Source: Alviniconcha marisindica (Eukaryota; Mollusca; Gastropoda; Provannidae). From it: a DNA stretch of 64,000 nt. Below the pieces are notes generated by a model that worked only from the letters and a program-made list of their open reading frames with translations, searched no databases and was not told where the DNA came from. Both the position numbers and the translations under genes were made by a program. The stretch's first letter is position 1; each line of letters opens with the position of its first letter. The stretch spans positions 297,501 through 361,500 of the forward strand of contig JABMCL010003006.1 of the NCBI GenBank assembly GCA_018857735.1, in the 5' to 3' direction. Positions 23,101 through 34,809 of the stretch are shown here, piece by piece.

Positions 23101-24040
23101 AGTGGCCGCTTTTGTCTCTTTGATTAACGGTCTGGCACGAGGCGAAGCGTTGATAGATTTGCGGAGGGCGGCCGACGGGTAAACAATGTAAAATGTAAAT
23201 TTTTAGCCTCGGGCAACAATCCCAGTCAGAGACCGATGTGTTTGTTCTACGGACATTCACTTTAGGCTGTGATTTGACGTCACTGTGCGGGCGTGTGTGT
23301 GTGTGTGTGTTGGGGGGGGGGGGCACTTAAACAACATAATGTTACAAGCCGCACACGTAATTGACAGTAAAAACTGCACTAATTATTAAACGTCCTGGTC
23401 AACTTGGAATTGCACATTACGCTAGACACAGAACATGAAATACCCTCTGCTTTTTCGTGTGGTTATGTACCACTCAAAGTCAAAGACTATGCAGAGACAC
23501 TGACAGAGCACATTCTTCCACTAAAGACGAATCCACCAGCACTTGATAATTTCTGTCAACTGTGCTGTAAAAAACAAAGGAAAAAAGAAAAAGAAAAAAA
23601 AGGCAACGCTCGTGGGGTTACATATATTATGACAATTAAACCCTCGCCGGCTGCCTCGAGCAGTGTTCTGCTTCCGTTTTGTTGGTTCTATGACGTCAGC
23701 TGGAAATGGCTTTTAACAGTCAACCGCATAGGCTCAGCTCAGTACGAATCACACATTCAATTTGTTTTTTTGTTTTGTCATCAGTTCAAAACACGTCATT
23801 AATTCACAAGTTTGTCCAATTCACTGTTACAACATTAAAAATCAGCCAGCCATCGACCTATTAATGTACAATTATCGATAACATTATATTGGTACCTATT
23901 ATATTCCGTAGGCACTCACGACGGGAACCTGCTTAAACCGCTTGTGTCTGTGAGCAGGGTGGCATATTTTATTCTGCGGGTCACACGTGAAACTGCATTA
24001 GCCAAAACTAATGCATTTAAAAAGCAGGGAGAGGCTTTTC
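23101..24040. other. No gene recognised
   Basis: Short GT and poly-G tracts at 23288-23321. An A-rich patch is at 23569-23600. No supported exon. Confidence 0.45.
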
Positions 24041-24044
24041 CACA

Positions 24045-24169
<125 letters not shown>

Positions 24170-25000
24170 AGGTGAATGGACCAGGATGGCAGAAATTAGG
24201 ACAAGGAAGACATTTTCGGCAGCAGATGCAGACTTAAAACTAATTAAAGGGAGAACATTTGCCTGCTCTTGGTTCTTAACAGAGGGGACCTTAATTTCTG
24301 CGTCCGCAGTATCCCACTGCAGGACCCCGCGGTCGGCAAAGCGACAAAACCCAATGATTTTCCTATCCGTTTTGGTGAAACTGGGGGAGTGAAGGTCACT
24401 CTATTCAATTGGGTATAAGTCTGTGTATACACTAACTTACAGCCAAATATTTCCGTATTTAATTATCTGGAGCTGCCACAGTAGCTGTTTAGTGTTTAAC
24501 ACCAAAATTCGGGCAAGCGCTCCTCTGGGCAAAATGAAACGTGCCGATCAACTATGCCGCTTGGGTGTGGAAGCAGAGACTGTAGTCAGATACACGTATA
24601 GAAATATTTCTATAGATCCACACTCTATCTACTACAGTGTCTGGCAGTGAGAAGCGTTGAATGTGCTGTGTGTTCAGGGGCGGCGGGGGAAAGACCGCCG
24701 AGGGATCTATGCTTTCATAACTATCTGGGTCAGTTATGACAAACACTGCATGCGTTACATGCATGTCACAACATGACAGCACGGGGCAGCAAGGTACCAG
24801 TTACTTACACATTTGATACTGAATGACCCTGGAGTCAAACCATTCTGCCAAATGACAGGTGTATGTCACTTTGTGTTTCAAGAGGACTGGAAAACTAATG
24901 TTGAATAATGAACCGGGCAGGAAAAAACTGGAAAGGCGGAATCCTTGGCAGTATGGGAAACACGGAAAGCCATCAACCACAACGCCTATTCGGGGTCGCC
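24170..25000. other. No gene recognised
   Basis: Unique-looking sequence. ACAAGGAAGACATTTTCGGC at 24200 is reminiscent of R-family borders but has no matched copy. No exons are supported. Confidence 0.4.
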
Positions 25001-25246
25001 CCATTGCTCCACCGGACCATTGCCCGAACAGACCATTGCTCCACCGGGCCATCGCCCGAACAGACCATTGCTCCACCGGACCATCGCCCAGAACAGACCA
25101 TTGCTCCACCGGATCATCGCCCGAACAGACCATTGCTCCACCGGACCATCGCCCGAACAGACCATTGCTCCACCGGACCATCGCCCGAACAGACCATTGC
25201 TCCACCGGACCATCGCCCGAACAGACCATTGCTCCACCGGACCAAC
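25000..25246 (+). repeat. Minisatellite, 32-bp unit
   Basis: About eight copies of CCATTGCTCCACCGGACCAT + CGCCCGAACAGA. One copy has an extra base (CGCCCAGAACAGA). The 32-bp period rotates through all frames, all open. Confidence 0.93.
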
Positions 25247-26120
25247 CCCCCGCCGGAGTCGACTCAACTGGCAACTGACTTGCGAGTGTTTTGCGAAAGA
25301 AACCAATAACTGGACCCCCCCCCCCCCCCACACACACACCCACTACACACACGCACGATATCAACACTGCAGCTCTCGATCTTCGCAGTCCTGAGGTGAC
25401 CCTGCGCGGGCTGACAGAACGCCAACCTAACTAACCCTCCACCGCGGCAGCTCCACTACCCCCCTCCCACAACCAGGAGGTACTGATGTGTCGACACTTG
25501 CGACTACGAGCCGCACTGCGACCGCTTGAGTGTTGAAAGATAAGAGACTGAAGACTGGCCACCCACAACCACCCCTTTACTTCCCAACATCAACAATTAA
25601 AACGCAGCTCTCGTTCTCCACAAAGATAACTTCCCCCTGCGATAAACAGTCTTTGTTCTCCACCTGTGTTATCGACTCCCCGCTGCCCGCGGGCAGATCC
25701 ACTGTGCTGGAGGGGAGCAAGTCCAGGGACGGTTCAAAGTTCCACAAGTCCGTAGGCGTTACGGCCGAAAATCTGCTACTACAAAGTTCTACACTTCCGG
25801 GGGGAGTACAACGGCGGTAAACGTCTAAAACTGTAGGTCCAGTATCTACGACAAACCCAACGGCACTGCAAGTCAAGTACACGGGCAATTACACGTCCAG
25901 TAGTAGTGCCGTTATCTGTAAGTAAAGTGGCAATATTCTTAACACAATCGGTCTGTGGGTCTAATAATGACGCCACGCTCTGTAATTTAAGTCTTAGATG
26001 CACGACAACACAGCCACGCTCTGTGCGTATGATAACTGATGACGCACCCAGCAACACGCCCTGCGTGAATGAGAACCGGTGACGCCTGTGTGTGTGTGTG
26101 TGCCATGATCTATAACTACA
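25247..26120. other. No gene recognised
   Basis: A poly-C run at 25315-25329 is followed by short CA repeats. The rest is CpG-containing sequence without coding support. Confidence 0.4.
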
Positions 26121-26125
26121 TCGTG

Positions 26126-26280
26126 TAAGCCGGTTTGGCCTAGCGGTAAGGCGTTAGGCTGGTACGCAGTGGAAAGGAACCTTGTTTCGAATTCGCTTCG
26201 GCTCTCCTTTGTCTTCAAAAGTTGTGGCCTGTGGATACTGTCTTGTGACTTTGTCCCTCACAATTATGAAACATTAAAAC
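26126..26280 (+). mobile_element. tRNA-derived SINE
   Basis: The sequence holds TTTGGCCTAGCGGTAAGGCG (A box) and TTGTTTCGAATTCGC (B box) about 45 bp apart. The tail CTTCGGCTCTCC..TTGTCTTCAAAAGTTGTGG is shared with 10467. There is no pairing acceptor stem, so it is not a tRNA gene. Confidence 0.65.
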
Positions 26281-26364
26281 GGCTCTCATCGCTGCCCACC
26301 TTAATGCAGGAATCATTCTGGTGGCGACAGTGTAGCGATAGGTATATAATCTCCTTCTCCATAC

Positions 26365-26383
26365 CCCCCCCCCCCCCCCCCCA
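26365..26383 (+). repeat. Poly-C run
   Basis: About 18 consecutive C. Confidence 0.95.
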
Positions 26384-26387
26384 CAAT

Positions 26388-26436
26388 AAGCCTTATGGTT
26401 TCTGTGGACGTTAAGCACAATGTTTACTTACTGACT
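26388..26436 (-). repeat. R1 5' fragment starting GTAAGTAAAC
   Basis: The minus strand reads AGTAAGTAAACATTGTGC, TTAACGTCCACAGAAACCAT and AAGGC. Its beginning resembles that of R2 (GTAAGTAAC..TTTTACGCCC), suggesting the two families are related. Confidence 0.55.
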
Positions 26437-26439
26437 AAA

Positions 26440-26660
26440 CCATATATACATGTACGATAACCACGGCATGACCTATAACTATACCGTATACAGGAACTTG
26501 ACAATAACCACGCCATGACCTATAACTATACCGTATACATGTACGATAACCACGCCACGACTATGATCTATAACTATATACCGTATACACGTACCACGCC
26601 ATGATCTATAACTATACCGTAAACAGGTACGGTAACCACGCCGTGATCTTAGTCAACGAC
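26440..26660 (+). repeat. Minisatellite, about 50-bp unit
   Basis: Four to five copies contain ACCACGCCATGACCTATAAC and TATACCGTATACATGTACGA. Confidence 0.8.
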
Positions 26661-27239
26661 AACAACGCCGCGCTCCGTGTAGTGTGTGCATTAACAACTC
26701 CGCGATCTGCGGGGACGATAACGACGCCAGGTATGCCCAGTTCAAAGAGGAACGGCAGGTAGATCAGGGACTGACGAGTGAAATCCTCCAGTGGCCCGGC
26801 ACAGGTGTTTCCCCCAACACCTGCGCTGCACACGCCAGCCGTGCACGCTCACCGCCCAGTTCCCCGGCTGCTGCGCGTGGCAGCTGATGAAAAGGTCCTC
26901 TCACCAACTGAAGGCTGAGCTATTCTGCTCATGGAGGAGGGCCGAGGGGGAAGGGTGAGGTCTCAGTCCTGGTAACCCCATCCACCCACCCCCCACCCCC
27001 TCGTACAGTCAGCAACCATGTTTGTTTTGCCTTCTTGATACCGCACAATCACATAAAAATGTCAAACGCTTGTGCTTGTTTTATAAAGAATTTTACTATC
27101 TAGCTAAAGGCCAACCCTGCTTCAGACTGTTTTACCGTCTTTGGTATACAGCCAACGCAGCCAGCAAACCTGCTTGTCTTACAGAACATACAAGCTTTGT
27201 GCATAGGCCGATGAGGCAAACCACCGCTATGCTAAAAAG

Positions 27240-28370
27240 CAGCATTTAAACCAGTGCGGCAAACAATCCCGCTCATTTTACCCTCGTGGTACAGACCAAT
27301 GCGGCAAATAATCCTGCTTGTTTTACTCTCTTGGTACAGACCAATGCGGCAAACGATCCTGCTTGTTTTACTCTCTTGGTACAGACCAATGCGGCAAACG
27401 ATCCAGCTTGTTTTACTCTCTTGGTACAGACCAATGCGGTAAACGATCCTGCTTGTTTTACTCTCTTGGTACAGACCAATGCGGCAAACAATCCAGTTTG
27501 TTTTACTCTCTTGGTACAGACCAATGCGGCAAACAATCCAGCTTGTTTTACTCTCTTGGTACAGACCAATGCGGCAAACAATCCAGCTTGTTTTACTCTC
27601 TTGGTACAGACCAATGCGGCAAACAATCCAGCTTGTTTTACTCTCTTGGTACAGACCAATGCGGCAAACAATCCAGCTTGTTTTACTCTCTTGGTACAGA
27701 CCAATGCGGCAAACAATCCAGCTTGTTTTACTCTCTTGGTACAGACCAATGCGGCAAACAATCCTGCTTGTTTTACTCTTTTGGTACAGACCAATGCGGC
27801 AAACAATCCTGCTTGTTTTGCCCTCTTTATAAAGTCAACGGGGTAAACGATCCTGCTTGTTTTACCCTCGTGGTACAGACCAATGCAGCAAACGATCCTG
27901 CTTGTTTTACCCTCGTTGTACAGACCAATACGGCAAACAATCCTGCTTGTTTTACCCTCGTGGTACAGACTAGTGCAGCAAACAATCCTGCTTGTTTTAC
28001 CCTCGTTGTACAGACCAGTGCAGCAAACAATCCTGCTTGTTTTACCTTCTTGGTACAGACCAATGCAACAAACAATCCTGCTTGTTTTACCCTCGTTGTA
28101 CAGACCAATACGGCAAACAATCCTGCTTGTTTTACCCATGACTGTACAAACCAATGCAACAAACAATCCTGCTTGTTTTACCCTCGTTGTACAGACCAGT
28201 GCAGCAAACAATCCTGATTGTTTTACCCTCTTGGTACAGACCAATGCAACAAACAATCCTGCTTGTTTTACCCTCGTTATACAGACCAATACGGCAAACA
28301 ATCCTGCTTGTTTTACCCATGACTGTACAAACCAATGCGCCAAACAATCCTGCTTGTTTTACCCTCCAAG
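27240..28370. repeat. Large minisatellite, 45-bp unit with higher-order structure
   Basis: About 25 copies of ACAGACCAATGCGGCAAACA, ATCCAGCTTGTTTTACTCTC, TTGGT. The left block (27290-27810) is very homogeneous. The right block varies and contains a 180-bp higher-order unit: TTTTACCCATGACTGTACAA at 28131 and 28311. The unit is 15 codons and stop-free in several frames, so both strands show long repeat proteins (up to 356 residues on the minus strand, 15-residue period). Confidence 0.95.
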
Positions 28371-28728
28371 ACGACATGCAATACTACTTGTTCTTGATAG
28401 CCAAAGGCATTTTTAGACACTGCCGAAGCAAAACTGACAGTATTGCCAGCGGTAGCGTAATTGCGGTTGACTGACTGGCCAGGCTTTAGGGCGAAACACA
28501 AGTCATCACAAGTTACAGTCCCCCGACTCACTATTCACCTTGTATGTCGTCTTCTTGATTGATTGGTCGCTTTAATTAGCGCTGTTCTCTGCTCCAGAGC
28601 AGACTCACTGCGCTCTAGTCGCATGTGACTCTCAGCGAGTGACAGCGCAGCTTTAAATAGTTTAATGAGTCGTAATGGCAAAAATTAGAACGGTAAAAAT
28701 TCCCGACAGTAGGTGACGTTCAAGTTCA

Positions 28729-28825
28729 CCGTTGCTTTACGTCCACTGAGACCATATGGATCACTGGGGACGGGGAGCCCAGGACGGCTACCTCGACCTT
28801 CACACAGCTCCAGCTCCAGAGTTCT
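28729..28825 (+). repeat. R1 dispersed repeat, copy 3
   Basis: GTTGCTTTACGTCCACTGAG is followed by GACGGGGAGCCCAGGACGG, CTACCTCGACCTTCACACAG and CTCCAGCTCC. It is full length and close to consensus. Confidence 0.75.
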
Positions 28826-29214
28826 GGAAGCAGGTGAAGCATGAAAGGCTATATTATAATACATGCTGGCCAACTCCCGACTTTAAAGAAATAAAAAAAA
28901 ACCTTGGTGGCTCTCTGGGTCCTCTACCTCAAGCTGTAATGTCAATGTCGGTGGGAGTTAAAGTTACTACGAATCTCGAAGGGATGTCCGACAATCTGCT
29001 GAAGGGTTGTCCGGCTTGTTGGTGTCGGACCAGTACCAGCACTTTACAGCAAAACATCAGAGGTCCGCTCTTTTTGTCACAGTTAGTTCAGTCCTAGTCC
29101 TGGTGGTCAGAATAAAGTTGCATTCCATGGGCCAGAATGGAATGGCGCCTCTCACCTTACGGTGAAGAATACGATAATTCACGGAAACTTGGAGTTGGGG
29201 AGGGGGGCGGAGGA

Positions 29215-29236
29215 GGGGGGGGGGGGGGGGGGGGGG
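29215..29236 (+). repeat. Poly-G run
   Basis: About 22 consecutive G after a GGAGGGGGGCGGAGG region. Possible G-quadruplex. Confidence 0.95.
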
Positions 29237-29544
29237 ACTCAAGAGCCAGCCAGAATGATTCTCAGTGTATCTATCAACTTGTGTAACTTACAAAGAACAC
29301 GAAGCGGAACACTCAAAAGGCCAGAATGACTCATTCTGTATACAGTATGGAGAGGTCTCTAAGTTTAAATGCAAATGTGATCGCCCCAAAAAGACCACAG
29401 TGATTCTGTACTTCTGAGCTTGAGAGAGAGACTCAGAAGGGGCAAAAAACACAGAGAAAATACAGACCATTCAAGAGGCCAAAATGATGCTGTAAGATCA
29501 CTCAACTTGTGGAAAGGCTGAACGCACAGGCAGAACGTTAACTA

Positions 29545-29735
29545 ACGACACCTCGCTGGAGGGTGGGGAATTGGCTTGTCCTTCGAGAAGGAGGCAGGAG
29601 GGAAGGGCGAGAAAAAGAAGGACAAGCCGGGAAACAAACAGACCCGCCGCAAAGAGGAGCCCAAGTCGGAGCAGCAGGACAACAAGAGCCGCGATGAGCA
29701 CAGCTGGCAAGAGGCTCGTCCCCGTGGAGCGACAC
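29545..29735 (+). CDS. Weak candidate coding segment, lysine/glutamate-rich
   Basis: One frame, open after a TAA at about 29541, encodes SFEKEAGGKGEKKKDKPGNK, then QTRRKEEPKSEQQDNKSRDE and HSWQEARPRG. Third positions are mostly G or C, like RPS27A. A possible downstream exon begins after CCTCATTTACAG at 29892 (DSLPPPWVGMSLGKQTADEQ...). Splice borders of the first segment are unclear and the sequence is of low complexity. I do not recognise it. Confidence 0.25.
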
Positions 29736-29974
29736 AACAAGTCAGCAAGGACAACAGGGGCCTCTCTCTCTCTCTCTCCATCTTGTCCGTCTGGCCCCAT
29801 CCGCGCATGTATCGCCGCCGCTGGAATGCCGGGGCTCTTCTGTGCTCAAGGCCGGCACAACTAACTAACGTTTTTTCCCCCCTCATTTACAGGACAGCCT
29901 GCCGCCGCCGTGGGTTGGAATGTCACTGGGAAAACAGACCGCTGACGAACAGTTCGCAATCCAATCTGTGAGAA

Positions 29975-31065
29975 AACAAAGCCGGGCCGCCGGGCCACGA
30001 GCAAGCGTCAGCTGTCCCGTTTGACACCCCGGCCGACCCACAACGGCTTCTGTACTTCATCAGTCGGTATGGGAGGAGCAACACTGGGCGATGGGACTAA
30101 TGAAGCTGATCAAAGTCGGTCTCTACAGAAGCGCGGCCAACAACCAAATCACCCTATGCTGGTCACTATGACTATGCGGGAAAAGGGCTGTGTTCACACA
30201 ATCACAGACCGTCAAAGTCATGAACCTATGTATTATATATAGGTCCATGGTCAAAGTAGTGCGAGTCTCCAGGCCACAGCCAACAGTGACTGGACCACTG
30301 GTGGACTATCAGTGATGGGAAGGGTTGGGGTGGAGCGTTGGGAAGGGGGGGGGGGGGGGGGGGCGCCGCAGTGGCAGAGTGGAACCGTGGAGACAGAGAA
30401 GGGGTGGGGAAGTGAGGGAAAGGTACTGCGGAACCGCCGGCGAGGGACAGGACGGCGCAGTGTTCAATGGCTTCCACTGACTGGTAATTGATTTCTTCAA
30501 GGACTCCTAGTGTGTGGGCAAAGGGGAACCTGTCGTGACACCCTCCACCCCAGCCGGCTCTCTTTCTCTCTCTCTCTTTTCTTCCCTTTCTTCTCTCTGT
30601 CTCTGACGGGGTGTATGAGTGGGTGTGCGCGCTCAGGAACTCAAACCATTCACTTCAGTTGTGGGAAATTAAAAACCCTGTCAGTTTCCACATGTCAGTA
30701 TCTAGACGTCCTTACATCTGTGACTTCTTCCACCAAAGAGAAAAAAATCAGGAATTCAAAATTCAGCAGCCATCCTTAGCCCAGGACAGATGCAGGCATA
30801 ATAAACTAAGATAATCAGAAACGCCTTAGCATCACTCGCTTTTATCTGCTAACAACTGATTAACTAAGACTGCTTCTCACGCTACCCTCTGCTGCCTAGA
30901 ATGTACTGCAGAGCGAGTCACTTCGGTGACCAGCGTTCGGGGATGCCATTCCAAGACACCGCTTACCGTCCTAATGCTAGTCGCGGAGCCAGACCGGCGC
31001 ATAGACCACCGTCCCGCCATCAATCTCCATGTGGACTCTGATTAGATTGAAACCCGCCATGCACA
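29975..31065. other. No gene recognised
   Basis: Poly-G at 30345-30363 and a CT-rich patch at 30559-30600. No supported exons. Confidence 0.4.
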
Positions 31066-31071
31066 GTGCCC

Positions 31072-31097
31072 GGGGGGGGGGGGGGGGGGGGGGGGGG
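31072..31097 (+). repeat. Poly-G run of 26
   Basis: The longest mononucleotide G tract of the window. Confidence 0.95.
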
Positions 31098-31439
31098 TAT
31101 CTAGACAGGGTCACACGAAGAGCAGGGTACACATACACACACACTAAATGGCCACAAAATCGGAGACAATGTTTACCGCCCGACGGCGATGGAGAAGACA
31201 GCTGATGCTGCTATGGAGATCCCATGCATGTACTATACTATACTGTTCATGTATTATATTGTGTGTCATTTTACTGGTATCATTTATGCACTCGTAAGAC
31301 AAATTTCTATGTTATTCATAGACAATAAAGATTCTGTAGTCTGTATACATTGTTATCAGCTTGAGAATAATTGACACCTGAGGCAAAAAAGACCACGACT
31401 GCTCACTCAGCTCCATACTATCCCGGAAACTGCATCACC

Positions 31440-31518
31440 TGCCGCGTTGGTCAGGTAAACTTATCTCGGCGTTGGTCAAGTAATCTTATCTCGGCGTTGG
31501 TCAGGTAATCTTATCTCA
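31440..31518 (+). repeat. Minisatellite, about 26-bp unit, three copies
   Basis: GCGTTGGTCAGGTAA + CTTATCTCG repeated three times. Confidence 0.85.
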
Positions 31519-31668
31519 GACAACACCCTCAAATTTATACGATTCCGCCAAGTGGATGAAACTTGGTTGTAAGACAAAAGGCACTAGGACCGTGACAACC
31601 TGCGGTGGGGTAACGAGTACACGAAGATTTAATAACTTAGTCCTCTTCGCCGAGATGTCAGTTATCAT

Positions 31669-31671
<3 letters not shown>

Positions 31672-31738
<67 letters not shown>
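31672..31738 (+). repeat. (CT)n microsatellite
   Basis: About 33 CT units. Confidence 0.97.
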
Positions 31739-31739
<1 letters not shown>

Positions 31740-32294
31740 ATCTGGAGCTGGACATAATATAACTTAAGGATGCTTCACCTAACAGCCTGGAATCCTGCTT
31801 TCGTAGTTTCTGTTTTGTCAGTTCATTTTTTCCACCCCTCTTCAAACATGAAGCGATGTGTGTGATGAGCAGTGAATCTGTGATGCGGTCAACCTCTCCG
31901 GGAAAGTCAAAAATGTTGTCATGTAGCTGTGAAAATTGCGATTAAGTTTTCATGAAGTTGCATTTGTTGTGGTATTGTTCCCGAGTCTGACTTCTATTTA
32001 TTTAGACATTGTTGGTGGTTGTTGCTTTTGGTGTTTTTTGTTTTGAAATTTGATGATCTGCTTCGCCCTCATACAATGTTCAGTAAGCATCAGATGTGAA
32101 GCAAGTAACTGGACCATGTGTGTCTAACCGGTGCAAAGTGGTAAAACAAGCGGTGTTTGAATCGTAACAGGCTCAACTAACTTTCACTGTGAAGCGACAA
32201 AAGAGGTGCAAAATAAGCGGTGTTTAAAATCCTAACTTTCACTGTGAAGCGACAAAAGAGGTGCAAAATAAGCGCTGTTTGGATCACGACAAGC

Positions 32295-32905
32295 TTTTTC
32301 TTCTTCTTGTCGACCACTCAGATGAAAACTCAGGCTCTCTGCGCGAAGGCTGCTGTGTGTACTGCCGGTCAGTCGTTCAGGCTGCCGAGCAGCTTCTGGA
32401 GTCGCCAGCGGCCAGGATCGATTCCTGAGGTTGTCGTGTAGCGGGCATGCCGGCAGCAGATGTTCCGTTGCCATGCTGCTGCCCGTGTGACAGGGACAGA
32501 GTTCTGACCGAAACTTGGCAATGAGGTGTTGGTGGTGGTGGTTCAGACGGTTGTGGCCCGTACGCAGCGGCCTGAGCACTGAGATGGCAGGGGTCGGATC
32601 CGTTGTAGCGTGGATGCTGTTGCAGCCACTTGCTGTGTTGCCCCGCTTTGATGATGGTCTTGGCTTCTTTGAAGGTTGTTGACACACTCCAGGCCTCGGT
32701 TTCCGGCACGAAGGATGTCCCCTAGTAAACCAGTGCTTGGAGTTTGGGTTGTTAACCCCCCCCCCCCTACCGCTGCGCCTTCCTTTGCCAGTGTATCCTC
32801 GGTCTCATTGTGAAGTATGCTGCACTGAATGGGAAGGTATCCACTGAAATGCAATACGACTGCGTAGACTCGGCAGTGCAGAAGGGCGGGGGGTCAGGGC
32901 AGATG
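32295..32905 (-). pseudogene. RNase H domain remnant of a non-LTR retrotransposon
   Basis: The minus-strand frames give LPIQCSILHNETEDTLAKEG, which is the C-terminal helix region of a retroelement RNase H (pattern P-x-H-x-x-I-x-x-NE-x-AD-x-LAK). It is followed by EAKTIIKAGQHSKWLQQHPR, LRTGHNRLN, CPCHTGSSMATEHLL and CPLHDNLR in shifting frames, the usual post-RNase H zinc-knuckle tail. Frameshifts between these blocks show decay. Confidence 0.8.
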
Positions 32906-32957
32906 AAGGTTCGTTCAGGTCTTTTGACTTTTTGCGGTCCTTAGCGCCTGCAGGACG

Positions 32958-33011
32958 GTAAGTAACTTGATGTTTTACGCCCAGTCAACCAGTACGGTTA
33001 GATCAGGGCGA
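32958..33011 (+). mobile_element. R2 micro-element, locus 2, with 11-bp target-site duplication
   Basis: The 54-bp insert starts GTAAGTAACTTGATGTTTTA and ends GATCAGGGCGA. The flanks are CCTGCAGGACG at 32947-32957 and again at 33012-33022. It lies just beside the decayed RNase H segment. Confidence 0.85.
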
Positions 33012-33238
33012 CCTGCAGGACGGACTCAGTGAAGACGACACTGCTGTACTAGCTACCGGTGCTGTGCTCTGCGTGGGGCTGCTCACGGACTTGCCGGGTG
33101 GCCCCTGCTTCTCACGCCTTCTGCCTCGAAGTCGGCGGAGTACAGACCGACAGCGAGTGGAATTTTACCTTCACTTCCTCTCGAATACTTCTAGTGTATC
33201 AGGTTTATGCAGGCTCTGGCGCCACTTCTTCAGTCTAA

Positions 33239-33332
33239 CGTTGCTTCAGTTACGTCCACTGAGACAATAAAGAATATTAGGGACGGGGAGCTCAGGACGA
33301 AACCTCGACTTTCACACAGCTCCTGAGCTCAG
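33239..33332 (+). repeat. R1 dispersed repeat, copy 4
   Basis: GTTGCTTCAGTTACGTCCAC, ATTAGGGACGGGGAGCTCAG, CTCGACTTTCACACAGCTCC and TGAGCTC are in order. It lies in the insertion complex that splits a minisatellite. Confidence 0.75.
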
Positions 33333-34128
33333 ACCGGCGCCACCATTTCTGACTGCTTTCGCCGCATCGCAAAACGTGCTTGGATCATCGAGACATTCTT
33401 GCTGTTAAATTAACCTACACTGCGCAGCGATCAAAGTGATGTACAACAAATGGTGTCTGGAGCGTTTTAGGCTTAATACCCATTAAATACTATAAAGCGG
33501 TGGGCTGAAAATGGCGCTAGATGTATAAAATTCACCGAACTGTGACCAAAACAGTGTAATGCCATAGTTAACAACGGGCATTTTGATTGTGACAGGCTTA
33601 TTTAACCTTCACCAGAGAACTATCAGAGTGGTGTAAAACAATGCTTGCTGTTTAACCTTCAGTGAACGCCGATCAAAGTGTCTAACAAAAGGTTCCTGGA
33701 CGGCTGGTTTAATATTCACTGTTTAGCAACCATAAAGAAAGCAAACAAAAGATACTCAACGGGTCAACGTTAACATTGGAGAATGCTGGCTGCTCAATAA
33801 ATCAATCCAGACCGCATACAAGTTGAAGAATTCCTGTTGTTAAATAATATCATGCTGTTGTGTGCACATACATGTGTGTATGTTTCTAGACCTTTTATTT
33901 GATTGTTTGTCTGTTTGATTTCCAAAGGAAATAATCACTTATTAAATTATTAACAAAATGGATGGTGGAAGGTGGCATATGAACAGTTTTTCTTTCAGTT
34001 TCATTATTTACTGAACATATATTAATTATTATATATAACATTTTTCATAATTTTATAAACATCAACTTTTAAATTCAATTTGGCTATGGGGGAAAAATTC
34101 ACTCACTGAACAACAAAAGAGAGAGAAT

Positions 34129-34129
<1 letters not shown>

Positions 34130-34186
<57 letters not shown>
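34130..34186. repeat. (AT)n microsatellite
   Basis: AT tract followed by TTTTTT. Confidence 0.97.
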
Positions 34187-34189
<3 letters not shown>

Positions 34190-34732
34190 TTAAACAAAAT
34201 GAAAAGAAGAAAGAAAGAAAGCAAGAGACACAATGTGACCTCCCCATGGACAATCATTGATTGGTCATGAAAGAGATAAAAGTATGGATCTAAAACAAAA
34301 AAAAACAGTGAACAGATTTTAAACAAACTAACACACACATCTCTCAGTAACAATACAACTTACTGTATAAATCTATCACATTATTAATAATAGTTTTAAC
34401 CATTTTCAACAGAACAACAACGTGAATGGAATGAATTATAATCACTCAGGTTATACAAAATGCATTCCTTACTTCATAACTCTATATATATATATATACA
34501 GTACTGACTCAGTCAGTCAGTAACTGCTGATTATAACAATCACAATACAAAGTACAATAGGAGCTTCTGACAACAAACTCAGCAAGCCATAACACTTTAA
34601 CACTAAAGTAGCAGGAAGCAGTATCATAATTAGTGACAGTCTGCTGAGCTGCAGTTAGTTTGCTCACAGAAGCAACACCAACCCATCCATCAAACATGAG
34701 TTGAAAAAAAGTGGGATTGTTTACAAATTTAT

Positions 34733-34809
34733 ACACAGAAGACTTGAAGTTGAACTGCTTTGTTGGAACCCACTTCCAACAAAGCAGTTCAACTTCAAGT
34801 CTTCTGTGT
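34733..34809. repeat. Perfect 36-bp hairpin, 5-nt loop
   Basis: The left arm is 34733-34768 and the right arm 34774-34809 (inner ends GCTTTGTTGGAA / TTCCAACAAAGC, outer ends ACACAGAAGACTT / AAGTCTTCTGTGT). There are no mismatches. Confidence 0.9.

Larger units (their letters stand above)
28371..29540. other. No gene recognised apart from R1 copy 3
   Basis: Sequences AAAAGGCCAGAATGACTCA, GGGCCAGAATGGAATGG and AGAGGCCAAAATGATGCTG at about 29130, 29320 and 29475 suggest a decayed repeat of about 150-190 bp. A poly-G run is at 29215-29236. Confidence 0.45.
32110..33780 (+). repeat. Minisatellite (about 60 bp) split by a retroelement complex
   Basis: Units with TTTCACTGTGAAGCGACAAA, AGAGGTGCAAAATAAGCGGT and GTTTGAATCGTAACAGGC lie at 32110-32292. 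Diverged units of the same type (GCAGCGATCAAAGTGATGTA; TTTTGATTGTGACAGGCTTA; TTAACCTTCA) resume at 33405-33780. Between them sit the RNase H remnant, R2 locus 2 and R1 copy 4. Confidence 0.65.

Noticed and set aside
26036..26090. Hammerhead ribozyme core starting CTGATGACGCA
   Set aside because: A stem CGCA/TGCG can form after CTGATGA, but the required GAAA after stem II is absent (GAATGA instead).
26126..26210. True tRNA gene
   Set aside because: A and B boxes are present but the acceptor, anticodon and T stems do not pair and the same tail occurs at 10467; it is a SINE.
27273..28343. 356-residue minus-strand protein
   Set aside because: It is the translation of a 45-bp tandem repeat that is open in several frames on both strands; there is no start context, splice structure or non-repetitive part.
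30961..31020. Minus-strand exon MAGRWSMRRSGSATSIRT with donor GTAAGC
   Set aside because: Short, without conserved features or a partner exon; chance occurrence is likely.
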